A stretch of 64,000 nt of DNA from Aquabacterium humicola (GTDB lineage: Bacteria; Pseudomonadota; Gammaproteobacteria; Burkholderiales; Burkholderiaceae_C), in the NCBI RefSeq assembly GCF_030167915.1, contig NZ_JARGNB010000001.1, forward strand, positions 1,302,001 to 1,366,000. Direction: 5' to 3'. Position numbers and translations under genes: made by a program. The notes beneath the pieces are model-generated. The model searched no databases and had not been told where the DNA came from. It saw only the letters and a program-made list of their open reading frames with translations. Positions 1 to 10,409 of this stretch are shown here, piece by piece; within the stretch, counting starts at the first letter, position 1, and every line of letters begins with the position of its first letter.

Positions 1-1103
1 GCTCCACCGGCAGCGCGCCGGCGGGGGGCTGCAACACCGTCGCGACGCCGAAGACCATCACGCTGAAGAACGGCCTCTACCCCGAGCTGGCGACCCTGCG
101 CAACGTGCACAACCTGAACATCGTCGGCGAAAGCCGCGACGGCGTTCGCGTGGGCACGGTGAACTTCGAATCACTGAACGCCGGCAGCGGCGCGACGGCC
201 ACCAGCGCGGGCACCACGTTCACCACGTCGGGCCGCGTGCCGGGCCACCGCGTGCTGGGCGGCGGCCGCGCGGTGCTGCTGGTCGAGAACGCCGACCTGC
301 TGACCTTGTCGAACTTCACGCTGGAGAACCCGCACACGCGCAGCGGGCTGTACGACAACCAGGCCGAGGCGATCTACTTCAATACCAGCCAGACGCCGGC
401 CGCGGCGCGTTTGGTGGCCAAGGAGATGAACTTCCTGTCCGAGCAGGACACCCTGCAGCTCAAGGGCTATGTCTGGATGTGGCGCTCCCTCGTCGTCGGC
501 AACGTCGACTTCATCTGGGGCGGTCCGATGGCGGTGCTGTTCGAGCAGTGCGAGATCCGCTCGGTGTTCGATCCGTCGAGCAGCTCGCCCGGCTTCATCC
601 TGCAGGCGCGTGCGACACCGGGCGACGCGGGCTTCGTCTTCCTCGACTCGACGCTCACCGCCGGCGCCGGCGTCACGCAGGCCTACCTCGCGCGCAGCGG
701 CAGCACGGCGAGCAGCACCTACGTCGACAACATCGCGTTGATCAACACCCGCATCGGGCCGCACATCCTGCCGGTGGGCTGGTGCGTCGGCACCGGGACC
801 AGCCGCACCGGCACCGCACAGGGCAGCTGCGGCAGCAACCCGCCACCGTGGTCCGGCGCCGGCAACGGCGGCGCGACCGACGCGGCCGGGTGGCGCGAGT
901 GGGGCAGCATGGACCTCGCCGGCCTGCCGCTCGATGTGAGCGGCCGGCTCGGCGCGGCGACGGTGCTGGTCAATGGCGCGCCGGCCACCGTGCAGCTGGC
1001 GAAGCCGCTGGACAGCACGCAGGGCCTGGCGACGCGCGCCGAGGTGTTCTTCAGGAGCACCGCGGCCACCGGGGCGCCGGGCGGCTGGGTGCCCCAGCCG
1101 TGA
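1..1103 (+). CDS. Pectinesterase (pectin methylesterase, CE8), 5' end outside window
   Basis: This enzyme removes methyl esters from homogalacturonan, opening pectin to lyases. The frame is open from the first bases of the window, and the residues before the first possible internal start (GTG at 105) already read as family sequence ([11 protein letters not shown]), so the true start and any signal peptide lie upstream. CE8 landmarks are present in order: [17 protein letters not shown] with the QD pair, and GNVDFIWG with the catalytic Asp. The downstream Arg sits in YLARSG instead of the classical LGRPW, which I take to be a subfamily difference. A parallel beta-helix fold is expected. The stop overlaps the GTG start of the next gene by 4 bases, so the two pectinolytic genes are translationally coupled. 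Confidence 0.9.
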   Translation, partial: STGSAPAGGCNTVATPKTITLKNGLYPELATLRNVHNLNIVGESRDGVRVGTVNFESLNAGSGATATSAGTTFTTSGRVPGHRVLGGGRAVLLVENADLLTLSNFTLENPHTRSGLYDNQAEAIYFNTSQTPAAARLVAKEMNFLSEQDTLQLKGYVWMWRSLVVGNVDFIWGGPMAVLFEQCEIRSVFDPSSSSPGFILQARATPGDAGFVFLDSTLTAGAGVTQAYLARSGSTASSTYVDNIALINTRIGPHILPVGWCVGTGTSRTGTAQGSCGSNPPPWSGAGNGGATDAAGWREWGSMDLAGLPLDVSGRLGAATVLVNGAPATVQLAKPLDSTQGLATRAEVFFRSTAATGAPGGWVPQP

Positions 1104-4100
1104 GGCGGCGCGCGGCCGCGCTCGCGGCGCTGGCGCTGGCGGCGTGCGCGAGCCCGCCGCCACGCTCATCGACGCCGGCCGCGCCGGCCGCCGTGCTCGC
1201 CTTCCCCGGTGCCGAAGGCGCCGGCCGCTTTGCGGCGGGCGGCCGCGGCGGCGCGGTCTTCCACGTCACCCACCTGGGCGACCGCGGCCCGGGCTCGCTG
1301 CGCGCCGCGGTCGAGGCCGGCGGCGCGCGCACCGTGGTCTTCGAGGTCTCCGGCACCATCGCCTTGAAGTCGCCGCTGGTCGTGCGCCACGGCCGCCTCA
1401 CCATCGCCGGCCAGACCGCGCCCGGCGACGGCATCACGCTGCGCGACCAGCCCTTCGAGATCGCGGCCGACGACGTGATCGTGCGCTTCATCCGCTCGCG
1501 GCTCGGCGACGAGTCCGGCGTCGACGGCGATGCGATCGGCGTGGTCGCGGGGCAGCGCATCATGCTGGACCACGTCTCGGCGAGCTGGTCGACCGACGAG
1601 GCGCTGTCGCTGTCGGCGCGCTTCGATGCGCCCGAGCGCTCCTTCGGCGACGTGACGGTGCAATGGAGCTTCATCACCGAATCGCTCAACCGCAACGCCG
1701 CCAAGAAGGGCGAGGCGCACGGCTTCGGCACGCTGCTGCGGGCCGGCCGCGGCGCGCGCATCAGCATGCACCACAACCTGTGGGCGCTGCACCTGGACCG
1801 CATGCCGCGGCCCGGCAACTGGCTCAAGCCCGACGTCGACCCGCAGGGCGCGGTCTTCGACTTCCGCGCCAACGTCTTCTACGGCTGGGGCCGCGACCGC
1901 GCCGGCTACAACGTCGATTCGACGAACACCCGCTCGACCTACCGCTTCACCGACAACGCCTACCTCGCCGGCCCGATGTCGACCGGCACGCTGGCCTTCG
2001 AGGAAAGCAGTTCACAGGCCCACGCGTACTTTGCGCGCAATGCGATGAACGGCGTGATCCCCGCCGATCCGCGCAGCCTGGTGCGCGCGCATGCGAAGCA
2101 CCTGCCGGACGGCTTCCCGCCCGGCTACTGGCTGGCCGAGCCGCCGGACAACGGCGCCGTGCGCCCCGATTCGGCCGACGTCGCGACGGACCTCGTGCTC
2201 GCACGGGCCGGCGCGTCGCTGGTCCGCGACCTTGTCGACCTGCGCATCGTTCAGCACGTGCGCCAGCGCAGCGGCCGGCTCATCGACAGCCAGCGCGACG
2301 TCGGCGGCTGGCCGGCGCTGCATTCGCTGCCGCCGCCGAAGGACGGCGACCGCGACGGCCTGCCCGATGCGTGGGAAGTGGCGCACGGCCTCGACCCCGC
2401 GGATGCGCGCGACGGCGCGCGCATCGATCCGGCCACCGGCACCACGCCGCTGGAGCGCTACCTCGCTGAAGCAGCCGCGCCGGTGCACCGCGCCGGCCCC
2501 CTGGCCACCGTGCATCCGGCGCTGCACCTCGTCGGCGATTCGACGATGGCCGACAAACCCTCGTCGCCGCTCAACCTCGAGCACGGCTGGGGCCAGCTTC
2601 TGCGCACGCTGCTCGCTGAGCCGGCCCGCCTGGTCAACCATGCGGTGAACGGCCGCAGCACGAAGAACTTCCGCGACGAAGGGCGCTGGGCCCACCTGCT
2701 GTCGCAGCTGCAGGCCGGCGACACGGTGCTGATCCAGTTCGGCCACAACGATGCGAAGGCCGACGATGCGAAGCGCTTCGCCGATCCGGCCACCTACCGC
2801 GAGAACCTGCGGCGCTTCGTGCGCGAGGTCCGGGACCGCGGCGCGACACCGTGGCTTGCGACGCCGCTGGCACGGCGCGAGTTCGATGCCGGCGGCCGGC
2901 TGCGCGACACGCATGGCGACTATCCGGCGATGGCGCGCGCGGTCGCCGCGCAGGAGCGGGTGCCGCTGCTGGACCTGCAGCGCGCGAGCGCCGCGCTGCT
3001 CGAACGCGCCGGACCCGCCGACTCGCGGCGCCTGTTCGTGCATGCCGAGGCCGGTGACCTTGAGCGCTACCCCCAGGGCGTGCGCGACAACACCCACTTC
3101 AGCGCGCAGGGCGCGCTGGCGATGGCGCAGCTGGCGGCCGAGGCCCTGCGCACGGCGGGCCTGGCGCCGCCCGGCGGCTGGGCCGCGCCGACGGCCGGCT
3201 TCGACCCGCGCGGGATGGGACCGATGGGACCGATCGGACCGGCCGACGCGTGGGGCCCGGTCGGCTGGACCCGCACCCGCGGCGGCGACGGTGGCCGCCT
3301 TCTGCGCGTGACGACGCTCGCCGCCTCGGGCCCCGGCTCGCTGCGCGCCGCGGTCGAGGCCGAGGGCCCGCGCACCATCGTCTTCGACGTCGCCGGCGCC
3401 ATCGACCTGGCCGGCGGCCAGCTGGCGATCCGGCACCCACACCTGACGATCGCCGGCGAGACCGCGCCCTCGCCCGGCATCACGCTCATTCGCGGCGAGA
3501 CGCTGGTCGCGACGCACGACGTGATCGTTCGCCACCTCGCCTTCCGCCCCGGCGAGTACGGCCGGCCCAAGCGCTCGGGGACCGATCACGACGGCCTGTC
3601 CACCGCCGGCGGCGCGCACGACGTGATCGTCGACCACTGCAGCTTCACCTGGGCGACCGACGAGAACCTGTCGGCCTCCGGCCCCCGCTTCGACGGCGGT
3701 CCGACGCCCGCGCACTGGCGCCGCGCGACCTCGCACAACATCACCTACAGCCACAACCTGATCGCCGAGGGCCTGAGCCGCTCGGTGCACGAAAAGGGCG
3801 AACACTCGAAGGGCTCGCTGATCCACGACAACACCAGCGGCATCCTGCTGTACGGCAACCTCTACGTGTCGAACCGCGAGCGCAACGCGCTGTTCAAGGG
3901 CGGCGCGCGCGGCGCGATGGTCAACAACCTGATCGTCAACCCCGGCGCACGCGCGGTGCACTACAACCTGCTGGCGGACGAATGGAGCGGCCGTGCGCCG
4001 GTGCCCGGCCGGCTGGCGCTGCAGGGCAACGTGCTGCGCGCCGGGCCGGACACACTGCCCGGCGTGCCCTTCGTCGCGCTGGAAGGCATCGGCGACCTCG

Positions 4101-4453
4101 AGCTGTTCCTGGCCGACAACCTCGCCTTCGACGCGGCCGGCGCACCGGTGCCGGTGCGGGCATCGGTGCCCGGTGATGGCGGCCCGCCGCTGCCGCCCGG
4201 CGTCGACGAGCCGCAGGCGCGCCGCGGCGAGGGGATGCACCGTCGCGCCCGCCTGGTCACCGATGCGGTGCCCTACCTGCCGCCGGGCCTGCTGCCGCTG
4301 CCCGCCGAACGGGTGCTGCAGGCGCTGCCGGCTGCCGTCGGCGCGCGGCCCTGGGACCGTTCGCCGATCGACGCCCGCATCATCGGCGACGCCGTGCAGG
4401 GCCGCGGCCGCATCATCGACCAGGAGCCCGCCGGCGCGCTGCCGGTGCGCTAG
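1100..4453 (+). CDS. Tri-modular pectinolytic lipoprotein: PL1-like lyase, CE12/SGNH acetylesterase, PL1-like lyase
   Basis: A start at GTG 1100 gives 1,117 residues and a clean lipoprotein signal with Cys16 in LALAAC. Residues about 33-440 look like a family 1 pectate lyase ([37 protein letters not shown]) ending in an Asp-rich, calcium-type [11 protein letters not shown] segment. Residues about 475-690 are an SGNH esterase of the rhamnogalacturonan acetylesterase type: GDS at 479-481, GHND at 548-551 and DNTH at 663-666. A short collagen-like linker ([10 protein letters not shown], 705-714) leads into a second lyase module from about 720 ([22 protein letters not shown]). Lyases usually have one catalytic module, so this fusion is unusual. 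It should be anchored outside the inner membrane and both cleave and deacetylate pectin. The frame is open further upstream, but the lipobox and stop overlap decide the start. Confidence 0.88.
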   Translation: MRRRAAALAALALAACASPPPRSSTPAAPAAVLAFPGAEGAGRFAAGGRGGAVFHVTHLGDRGPGSLRAAVEAGGARTVVFEVSGTIALKSPLVVRHGRLTIAGQTAPGDGITLRDQPFEIAADDVIVRFIRSRLGDESGVDGDAIGVVAGQRIMLDHVSASWSTDEALSLSARFDAPERSFGDVTVQWSFITESLNRNAAKKGEAHGFGTLLRAGRGARISMHHNLWALHLDRMPRPGNWLKPDVDPQGAVFDFRANVFYGWGRDRAGYNVDSTNTRSTYRFTDNAYLAGPMSTGTLAFEESSSQAHAYFARNAMNGVIPADPRSLVRAHAKHLPDGFPPGYWLAEPPDNGAVRPDSADVATDLVLARAGASLVRDLVDLRIVQHVRQRSGRLIDSQRDVGGWPALHSLPPPKDGDRDGLPDAWEVAHGLDPADARDGARIDPATGTTPLERYLAEAAAPVHRAGPLATVHPALHLVGDSTMADKPSSPLNLEHGWGQLLRTLLAEPARLVNHAVNGRSTKNFRDEGRWAHLLSQLQAGDTVLIQFGHNDAKADDAKRFADPATYRENLRRFVREVRDRGATPWLATPLARREFDAGGRLRDTHGDYPAMARAVAAQERVPLLDLQRASAALLERAGPADSRRLFVHAEAGDLERYPQGVRDNTHFSAQGALAMAQLAAEALRTAGLAPPGGWAAPTAGFDPRGMGPMGPIGPADAWGPVGWTRTRGGDGGRLLRVTTLAASGPGSLRAAVEAEGPRTIVFDVAGAIDLAGGQLAIRHPHLTIAGETAPSPGITLIRGETLVATHDVIVRHLAFRPGEYGRPKRSGTDHDGLSTAGGAHDVIVDHCSFTWATDENLSASGPRFDGGPTPAHWRRATSHNITYSHNLIAEGLSRSVHEKGEHSKGSLIHDNTSGILLYGNLYVSNRERNALFKGGARGAMVNNLIVNPGARAVHYNLLADEWSGRAPVPGRLALQGNVLRAGPDTLPGVPFVALEGIGDLELFLADNLAFDAAGAPVPVRASVPGDGGPPLPPGVDEPQARRGEGMHRRARLVTDAVPYLPPGLLPLPAERVLQALPAAVGARPWDRSPIDARIIGDAVQGRGRIIDQEPAGALPVR

Positions 4454-5412
4454 GCGATGAAAGACGCGTCCTCGATCAGGTCGGTCATCGCCTCGCGCCT
4501 GATCAACGCGCCCGGATGCTGGATCACGCGCGCGGCGACGCGGTTGCCGAAGCGCGCCGCGTCCACCGCCGAGGCCCCCAGCAGCCGGCGGCTCAGGTAG
4601 CCGGCCGCGAACGAATCGCCGGCGGCGGTGGTGTCGACCACCCGGGCCACCGGCACGGTGGCGGCGTCGTGCCAGCGGCCGTCGTTGCGCACCAGCGTCG
4701 GCGCGCTGCCGCGCTTGATCACCAGCTCCGGCGTCGGCAGCGCGCGCGCGGCTTCGACACCCTCGTCCAACGAGTGCAGGCCGAGCAGTGCCTGGTGGTC
4801 GTCTGCCGTCACGAAGGCGATCGTCGCCAGCCCGAACGCCTGCGCGAACGCATCCCGCGCGGCCGCCACCACCGGCCACAGCCGCGGCCGGTAGTTGTTG
4901 TCGAAGGCCACGACCGCACCGCGCGCACGCAGCGCCGCCATCAGCGCGAACAGCCGCTCGCGACCCGCGGCCGGCAGGATCGCCAGGCTGATGCCGCTGA
5001 CATAGAGCACGGCGATCGTGTCCACCGCGGCTTCGAGCGGGGTCGCACCCGGCGCCACGCCATCGAAGTAGGCCTTCGCGGCGCTGGTGTCGCGCCAGTA
5101 GGCGAATCGGCGCTCGCCGTGCGCATCGACCTCGATCATGTACATGCCGGGCACGCGGCTGGGGATGCGGCGCACGAGCTCGGTGCCCACGCCTTCGGCA
5201 TGCCAGCGCGACAGCAGGCCGTCGCTCAGGCAGTCCTCGCCCAGGCCCGTCGCGTACTGCACGTCCAGCCCACGGGGCCCCGCCAGGCGCGACAGATAGA
5301 CGGCGGTGTTCAGCGTATCGCCGCCGAAGGTCTGACGCAGCGTGCCGAAGGCCTCGCCCTGCAGCTCCAGCATGCATTCACCGAACAAGACGACCCGCTG
5401 CGACCGATTCAT
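4450..5412 (-). CDS. kdgK: 2-dehydro-3-deoxygluconokinase (KDG kinase), PfkB family
   Basis: KDG kinase phosphorylates 2-keto-3-deoxygluconate to KDPG, the last step before aldolase cleavage in pectin and hexuronate catabolism. The 320-residue length is normal. The N-terminal substrate segment reads GECMLELQ and [17 protein letters not shown], and the C-terminal PfkB signature [14 protein letters not shown] has its catalytic Asp near residue 265. The gene is convergent with the lyase gene, their stop codons sharing a CTAG, and divergent from uronate dehydrogenase across a 160-bp region with two dyads. The location strongly supports KDG as substrate rather than another sugar. The matching aldolase is not in the window. 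Confidence 0.9.
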   Translation of the reverse strand: MNRSQRVVLFGECMLELQGEAFGTLRQTFGGDTLNTAVYLSRLAGPRGLDVQYATGLGEDCLSDGLLSRWHAEGVGTELVRRIPSRVPGMYMIEVDAHGERRFAYWRDTSAAKAYFDGVAPGATPLEAAVDTIAVLYVSGISLAILPAAGRERLFALMAALRARGAVVAFDNNYRPRLWPVVAAARDAFAQAFGLATIAFVTADDHQALLGLHSLDEGVEAARALPTPELVIKRGSAPTLVRNDGRWHDAATVPVARVVDTTAAGDSFAAGYLSRRLLGASAVDAARFGNRVAARVIQHPGALIRREAMTDLIEDASFIA

Positions 5413-5441
5413 GGATTACCCGAAGAAGAACTGGAACGACG

Positions 5442-5459
5442 TTTCGATAATATTCGAAA
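5442..5459. promoter_or_regulatory. Perfect dyad, candidate operator in the kdgK-udh divergent region
   Basis: TTTCGATAATATTCGAAA has 6-base perfect arms around an AT-rich 6-base centre, in a window of about 70% GC. It lies 30 bases upstream of the kdgK start, so a bound repressor would block that promoter. The sequence does not identify the regulator family, and no regulator gene is adjacent. Confidence 0.5.
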
Positions 5460-5530
5460 ACCGTTGCGGCATGCCCCGTTCCTCGGGTAAACGCTGTTGA
5501 GCGGCCCTGCATCGGCCGCGAAGATGCCAA

Positions 5531-5543
5531 GTTGTACGACAAC
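5531..5543. promoter_or_regulatory. TTGT-N3-ACAA dyad upstream of uronate dehydrogenase
   Basis: GTTGTACGACAAC has 5-base arms and a 3-base centre, the shape of many FadR/GntR-family operators, which control several uronate genes. It is followed by a further ACAAC half-site at 5546-5550. It lies 30 bases before the chosen udh start, which argues against translation beginning at 5532. The regulator is not in view. Confidence 0.4.
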
Positions 5544-5573
5544 AGACAACTAGTCACTCGCCTGTTTCTCGCC

Positions 5574-6398
5574 ATGCCCCAGATGCCCGCTCCCGCCACG
5601 CCGCCGATCGGCCGCCTGCTGCTCACCGGCGCCGCCGGCACGCTGGGCCGCGTGCTGCGGCCGCGCCTGAAGCGCTGGTGCACGACGCTGCGGCTGTCCG
5701 ATCGCGGCGACCTGGGCGCGGCCGCCGATGGCGAGGAACTGCAGCCCGCCGCGCTGGAAGACCGCGCCGCGATGCGCGCGCTGCTGCAGGGCGTGGACGC
5801 GGTCGTGCACCTGGGCGGCATCTCGGTCGAAGCCGCCTGGGCGCCGATCCAGGCCGCCAACATCACCGGTGTCTATCACCTGTATGAAGCGGCCCGGCTG
5901 GCCGGCACGCGCCGCATCGTCTTCGCCAGCTCCAACCACGTGGTCGGCTTCTACCGCCAGCACGAGGTGATCGATGCGCTGGCGCCGCCGAGGCCCGACA
6001 CGCTGTACGGCGTCAGCAAGGCCTTCGGCGAGAACCTGTCGCGCATGTACTTCGAGCGCTACGGCATCGAGACCGTCTGCCTGCGCATCGGCAGCGCGAC
6101 ACCCGCGCCCGAGAACCGCCGCATGCTCGCCACCTGGCTGAGCTTCGACGACCTCGAGCGCCTGGTGGTGGCCTCGCTCACCGCGCCCGACGCCGGCCAC
6201 AGCATCGTCTACGGGCTGAGCGACAACGTCACGCGCTGGTGGGACAACCGCCTCGCCGCGCACATCGGCTACCGGCCGCAGGACAGCTCGGAGCCCTGGC
6301 GCGCCGAGCTCGAAGCGAAGCAGCCGGCGATGGCGCCCGACGACCCGGTCCGCCTCTACCACGGCGGCGTGTTCGTCGAGCTCGGTCCGTACGACTGA
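5574..6398 (+). CDS. udh: Uronate dehydrogenase (NAD-dependent, SDR/epimerase fold)
   Basis: This enzyme oxidises D-galacturonate or D-glucuronate to the corresponding aldarolactone using NAD, the entry step of the oxidative uronate pathway. From ATG 5574 it has 274 residues, close to known Udh enzymes of about 265. The nucleotide-binding GAAGTLG is at residues 19-25 and the catalytic YGVSK at 145-149, after the VFASSNHVVG strand. The LRIGSATPAPENRRMLATWLS segment is typical of Udh. A start at 5532 is possible but would overlap the putative operator. It leads the TRAP transporter and lactonase genes, which supports a uronate rather than a nucleotide-sugar substrate. Confidence 0.85.
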   Translation: MPQMPAPATPPIGRLLLTGAAGTLGRVLRPRLKRWCTTLRLSDRGDLGAAADGEELQPAALEDRAAMRALLQGVDAVVHLGGISVEAAWAPIQAANITGVYHLYEAARLAGTRRIVFASSNHVVGFYRQHEVIDALAPPRPDTLYGVSKAFGENLSRMYFERYGIETVCLRIGSATPAPENRRMLATWLSFDDLERLVVASLTAPDAGHSIVYGLSDNVTRWWDNRLAAHIGYRPQDSSEPWRAELEAKQPAMAPDDPVRLYHGGVFVELGPYD

Positions 6399-6440
6399 GC
6401 GCCCCTTTCCCGCCCCTTCCCCGCCCCTTTCCCCACCGTC
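6399..6440 (+). repeat. Short tandem CGCCCC(T)TTCCC repeats between udh and the TRAP genes
   Basis: Three imperfect copies of an 11-12 base pyrimidine-rich unit fill most of the 66-base gap between udh and the TRAP binding protein. The strand bias (almost no purines) is striking. It could affect mRNA structure or be a slippage product. No dyad or promoter is evident. Confidence 0.5.
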
Positions 6441-6464
6441 AGAACACACCGCCTGGAGACAGCC

Positions 6465-7445
6465 ATGATGTTGAAGTCCCCCCTCGTGAATGCCACCCTG
6501 GCCGTCGCCGCGGCCCTGGCCTGCGCCGCCGCCGCGCAGGCCACCGAGTTCCGCTCGTCCGACGTGCACAACAGCGACGACTACCCCACCGTGGCCGCCG
6601 TCAAGCACATGAGCGAGCTGCTGGCCAAGGCCAGCGGCGGCAAGCACAAGATCAAGGTCTTCAACAAGGGCGCGCTCGGCTCCGAGAAGGAGACCATCGA
6701 CCAGGTGAAGATCGGCGCGCTCGACCTGACGCGCGTGAACATCAGCCCGATGAACTCGATCTGCGCGAAGACGCAGGTGCCGACCATGCCCTTCCTGTTC
6801 CGCTCGGTCGAGCACATGCGCCACGCGCTCGACGGCCCGGCCGGCGAGGAGATCCTCAAGAGCTGCGAGGACCAGGGCTTCATCGGCCTGGCCTTCTACG
6901 ATTCCGGCGCGCGCTCGATCTACGGCAACAAGCCGGTGAAGACGGTGGCCGATGCCAAGGGCATGAAGATCCGCGTGCAGCAGAGCGACCTGTGGGTCGC
7001 GCTGGTCAGCGCGATGGGCGCCAATGCCACGCCGATGCCGATCGGCGAGGTGTACACCGGCCTGAAGACCAAGCTGATCGACGCGGCCGAGAACAACATC
7101 CCGAGCTACGACGGCTTCAAGCACTTCGAGGCGGTCAAGTACTACTCGAAGACCGAGCACTCGATGGCGCCCGAGATGCTGCTGATGAGCAAGGTGGTGT
7201 GGGACAAGCTGCCGAAGGCCGAGCAGGACATGATCCGCGCCGCCGCGAAGGAATCGGTGGCCTTCCAGCGCAAGAAGTGGGACGAGCAGGAAGCCAAGTC
7301 GCTGGCCGTCGTGAAGGCCGGCGGCGCCGAGATCATCGAGGTCGACAAGGCCTCGTTCCAGGGCGTGATGGGCCCGGTCTACGACAAGTTCATGACCACG
7401 CCGGACCTGAAGCGCCTGGTCAAGGCGATCCAGGACACCAAGTGA
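6465..7445 (+). CDS. TRAP transporter solute-binding protein (DctP family), probable uronate binder
   Basis: This is the periplasmic substrate-binding subunit of a tripartite ATP-independent transporter. It has 326 residues, beginning with a signal peptide that ends near AAAAQA (residue 26). The family's ligand-carboxylate arginine is visible in [10 protein letters not shown] (Arg170), followed by [19 protein letters not shown]. It follows udh and precedes both membrane subunits, so a hexuronate, aldarate or oligogalacturonide ligand is likely. That ligand is inferred from context only. The stop overlaps the GTG start of the small permease by 4 bases. Confidence 0.9.
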   Translation: MMLKSPLVNATLAVAAALACAAAAQATEFRSSDVHNSDDYPTVAAVKHMSELLAKASGGKHKIKVFNKGALGSEKETIDQVKIGALDLTRVNISPMNSICAKTQVPTMPFLFRSVEHMRHALDGPAGEEILKSCEDQGFIGLAFYDSGARSIYGNKPVKTVADAKGMKIRVQQSDLWVALVSAMGANATPMPIGEVYTGLKTKLIDAAENNIPSYDGFKHFEAVKYYSKTEHSMAPEMLLMSKVVWDKLPKAEQDMIRAAAKESVAFQRKKWDEQEAKSLAVVKAGGAEIIEVDKASFQGVMGPVYDKFMTTPDLKRLVKAIQDTK

Positions 7446-8023
7446 ACGTTCGTTCTTCGGCGGAAGCGGCGCAGGACGCCGCGATCGGCACGCCGGTCGC
7501 GGCGCCCGGACCGGCCATCGCGGAGCCGGCGGGCGCTTTCACCCGCCTGTGCGCCGCGCTGTCGAAGGCCGCGCTGGTGCTGGCCATCGTCGGGCTGATC
7601 GCGCTGATCCTGTGCGTGCAGTACCAGGTGGTCGGCCGCTACCTGCTGAACGACACGCCCACCTGGGCCGAGGCGCTGGCGCTGCTGCTGGTGTCCTACG
7701 TCACCGCGCTGGGCGTGGCGGTGGGCGTGCGCGACGCCGGCCACATCGGGCTCGAGTCGATCGTCGCGCTGCTGCCGGAGCGCTGGCGGCTGAAGCTCGA
7801 GCTGCTGATCCACGCGCTGGTCGCGCTGTTCGGCGCCCTGATGCTGCAGTCCGGCTGGATGTGGACCACGATGAAGTGGACCGAACGCAAGCCGATGCTG
7901 CCGGTGCCCGCGGGCATGGACTACCTGCCGCTGGTGGTCGCCGGCGCCCTCATCGTGCTGTTCTCGATCGAGCACATCGTCGCCTTGCTGCGCGGCATTG
8001 AAGTCAAGCCCGCGTGGCATTGA
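7442..8023 (+). CDS. TRAP transporter small permease subunit (DctQ family)
   Basis: This four-helix membrane subunit pairs with DctM. GTG 7442 overlaps the upstream stop and gives 193 residues. An unusually long hydrophilic N-terminal tail of about 30 residues precedes the first helix ([20 protein letters not shown]). The family landmark [14 protein letters not shown] and the [11 protein letters not shown] loop follow. The gene ends 10 bases before the chosen start of the large permease. The function is well supported by both sequence and position. Confidence 0.88.
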   Translation: MNVRSSAEAAQDAAIGTPVAAPGPAIAEPAGAFTRLCAALSKAALVLAIVGLIALILCVQYQVVGRYLLNDTPTWAEALALLLVSYVTALGVAVGVRDAGHIGLESIVALLPERWRLKLELLIHALVALFGALMLQSGWMWTTMKWTERKPMLPVPAGMDYLPLVVAGALIVLFSIEHIVALLRGIEVKPAWH

Positions 8024-8033
8024 GATCCCCCTC

Positions 8034-9323
8034 ATGGAATTGACCGTCCTCTGCGTGAGCTTCACGCTGCTGCTGCTGCTCGGCGTGCCGGTGGCCTTCT
8101 CGATCGGGCTGGCCTCGGTGGCCACCATCCTCGCCGCGGGGCTGCCGGTGGCCATCGTGTTCCAGAAGATGGTCGGCGGCATGCAGGTATTCAGCTTCCT
8201 CGCGATTCCGTTCTTCGTCTTCGCCGGCGAGCTGATGCTCTACGGCGGCATCGCCGACCGCATCGTGCGCTTCGCCAACAGCCTGGTCGGCCATGTGCGC
8301 GGCGGGCTGGGCATGAGCAACGTCGTCGGCTGCACGCTGTTCGGCGGCATCGCCGGCTCGCCGCTGGCCGACGTGTCGGCGATGGGCTCGGTGATGATCC
8401 CGCTGATGAAGAAGGAGGGCTATCACGCGGATTACGCGGTGAACGTCACCACGCATGCGGCGCTGGTCGGCGCGCTGATGCCGACCTCGCACAACCTGAT
8501 CATCTTCACGCTGGCCACCACCGGCATCGCGTCGGTCAGCGTCTTCAGCCTGATCCTCGCCGGCATCATCCCGGCGCTGCTGCTGACGGTGGCCAACCTC
8601 GTCGCGGCGTACTGGGTGGCCGTCAAGCGCGGTTATCCGACGCATGGCGCGTTCCCGGGCTGGAGCGTGGTGTTCGGCGCCTTCATCGCCGCGCTGCCCG
8701 GCCTGCTGATCGTCGTGATCATCCTGGCCGGCATCCTGTCGGGCGTCTTCACCGCCACCGAGTCCGCGGCCACCGCGGTCTTCTGGGCGCTGCTGATCAC
8801 CGTGTTCGTCTACAAGACACTGTCGTGGGAGAACTTCCTGAAGGCCTGCGCCAAGGCCTGCAAGACCACCGGCGTGGTGCTGCTGCTGATCGGCATCTCG
8901 GCCGCCTTCGGCTACTTCATGGCGCTGTACGAGGTGCCGGCGAAGACCGGCGAGCTGATGAAGCTGGTGACCAGCGAGCCCTGGCTGATCTTCCTGATGG
9001 TCAACGTGCTGCTGTTCGTGCTGGGCACCTTCCTGGACATGGCGGCCACCATCCTGATCTGCACGCCGATCTTCCTGCCGATCTGCCAGCAGTTCGGCAT
9101 GGACCCGACGCAGTTCGGCATCATGATGCTGATCAACTGCGCGCTCGGGCTGAACACGCCGCCGGTGGGAACCACGCAGTTCGTCGGCTGCGCCATCGGC
9201 GGCATCTCGGTCGGCGAGGTGATGCGCTCGATCCTGCCGTTCTACAGCGCGCTGATCGCGACGATGATGCTGGTGACCTACGTGCCGGCGTTCTCGCTGT
9301 GGCTGCCGGGCCTGATGAAGTAA
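8034..9323 (+). CDS. TRAP transporter large permease (DctM family)
   Basis: This subunit is the sodium-coupled membrane channel of the transporter, with about 11-12 hydrophobic segments in 429 residues, the standard length. ATG 8034 is preferred to the in-frame TTG at 7998, because the latter lies inside dctQ and adds a non-family tail. Family motifs include VGCTLFGGIAGSPLADVSAMG and the late GLNTPPVGTTQFVG segment. It completes a DctPQM set transcribed after udh and is followed 18 bases later by an SMP-30 lactonase, suggesting one operon for uptake and oxidation. Confidence 0.9.
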   Translation: MELTVLCVSFTLLLLLGVPVAFSIGLASVATILAAGLPVAIVFQKMVGGMQVFSFLAIPFFVFAGELMLYGGIADRIVRFANSLVGHVRGGLGMSNVVGCTLFGGIAGSPLADVSAMGSVMIPLMKKEGYHADYAVNVTTHAALVGALMPTSHNLIIFTLATTGIASVSVFSLILAGIIPALLLTVANLVAAYWVAVKRGYPTHGAFPGWSVVFGAFIAALPGLLIVVIILAGILSGVFTATESAATAVFWALLITVFVYKTLSWENFLKACAKACKTTGVVLLLIGISAAFGYFMALYEVPAKTGELMKLVTSEPWLIFLMVNVLLFVLGTFLDMAATILICTPIFLPICQQFGMDPTQFGIMMLINCALGLNTPPVGTTQFVGCAIGGISVGEVMRSILPFYSALIATMMLVTYVPAFSLWLPGLMK

Positions 9324-9341
9324 CCTGCCAGGAACGCGGCC

Positions 9342-10310
9342 ATGACGCACGTTGCCTTCACGCCGAGCGCACGTTATCCCGATCCGCTGGCCGAGGTGCT
9401 CGACGAGCGCTTCCGCCCCGTGCGCCTGTTCAGCGCCAGCGTCGAGCAGCTGGCCAGCGGCTGCCGCTGGGCCGAAGGCCCGCTGTGGTTCGGCGACCTG
9501 CGCTGCCTGCTGTGGAGCGACATCCCGAACGACCGCATCCTGCGCTGGGACGAGTGCTCGGGCGCCGTCGGCGTGTTCCGCCAGCCCGCCGCCCATGCCA
9601 ACGGCCTGGCCCGCGACGCGCAGGGCCGATTGCTGACCTGCGAGCACGGCGGCCGCCGCGTCACCCGCACCGAGATCGACGGCCGCATCACCGTGCTGGC
9701 CGACCGCTTCGACGGCCGGCGCCTCAATTCGCCGAACGACATCGTCTGCAGCGCGCGCGACGGCAGCATCTGGTTCACCGACCCCACCTTCGGCATCACC
9801 GGCTGGTGGGAAGGCGACCCGGCGGAGCCCGAGCGCCCGCACGCCGTCTACCGGCTGGATGCACAAAGCGGCCGGCTCGACTGCGTGATCGACGACCTCG
9901 CCGCGCCGAACGGCCTGGCCTTCTCACCCGACGGCGCGGTGCTGTACGTCGTCGAGAGCCGCGCGAAGCCGCAGCGCCTGGTGTGGGCCTACGACGTGGC
10001 CGAGGGCGCACGGCTGATCAACAAGCGCCTGCACCTCGACGCCGGCGGCCCCGGCGCCTTCGACGGCATCGCGGTCGACACCGACGGCCGCATCTGGGCC
10101 GGCTTCGGCAGCGACGGCTCGGCGGAGGCGAAGGCGGAGGACCTGGACGGCGTTCGCGTGTTCGATCGCGACGGCGCCCCGATCGGCCACATCCACCTGC
10201 CCGAGCGCTGCGCCAATGTCTGCTTCGGCGGCGCGAAGCGCAATCGTCTCTTCATGGCCGCGAGCCATTCGCTGTATGCGCTGTACGTGAATGCGCAGGG
10301 CGCGGCGTGA
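9342..10310 (+). CDS. SMP-30/gluconolactonase family protein, probable aldarolactone hydrolase
   Basis: SMP-30 proteins are six-bladed propellers that hydrolyse sugar lactones at a single divalent metal. The expected ligands are visible: Glu in WAEGPLW, Asn in NSPNDIV and Asp in FDGIAVDTDG. The length of 322 residues is slightly longer than the usual 290-300 through an N-terminal extension. There is no signal peptide, so it acts in the cytoplasm. It directly follows udh and the TRAP genes, so the galactaro- or glucaro-lactone made by Udh is the obvious substrate. Gluconolactone cannot be excluded. Confidence 0.82.
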   Translation: MTHVAFTPSARYPDPLAEVLDERFRPVRLFSASVEQLASGCRWAEGPLWFGDLRCLLWSDIPNDRILRWDECSGAVGVFRQPAAHANGLARDAQGRLLTCEHGGRRVTRTEIDGRITVLADRFDGRRLNSPNDIVCSARDGSIWFTDPTFGITGWWEGDPAEPERPHAVYRLDAQSGRLDCVIDDLAAPNGLAFSPDGAVLYVVESRAKPQRLVWAYDVAEGARLINKRLHLDAGGPGAFDGIAVDTDGRIWAGFGSDGSAEAKAEDLDGVRVFDRDGAPIGHIHLPERCANVCFGGAKRNRLFMAASHSLYALYVNAQGAA

Positions 10311-10409
10311 AGCGCACGAGTGACCGGCGCTCATCGCCATGAGAAACCGCATCCAGGACCCGCGCGTGGGGCGTCTTCCTAACAAACAACATGCTCAGGG
10401 AATGATTCC

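Noticed and set aside
105-1103. GTG 105 as the true pectinesterase start
   Set aside because: Family sequence continues in frame to the left edge of the window ([11 protein letters not shown]), so the gene starts before the window.
2012-5377. A minus-strand frame of 1,121 codons across the lyase and kinase genes
   Set aside because: It is antisense to the tri-modular lyase and reads KdgK in another frame at its start. High GC makes long spurious frames common; composition is Arg/Ala/Gly-rich with no family motif.
5532-5573. TTG 5532 as the uronate dehydrogenase start
   Set aside because: It lies within a putative operator and adds 14 non-family residues; ATG 5574 fits the known size.
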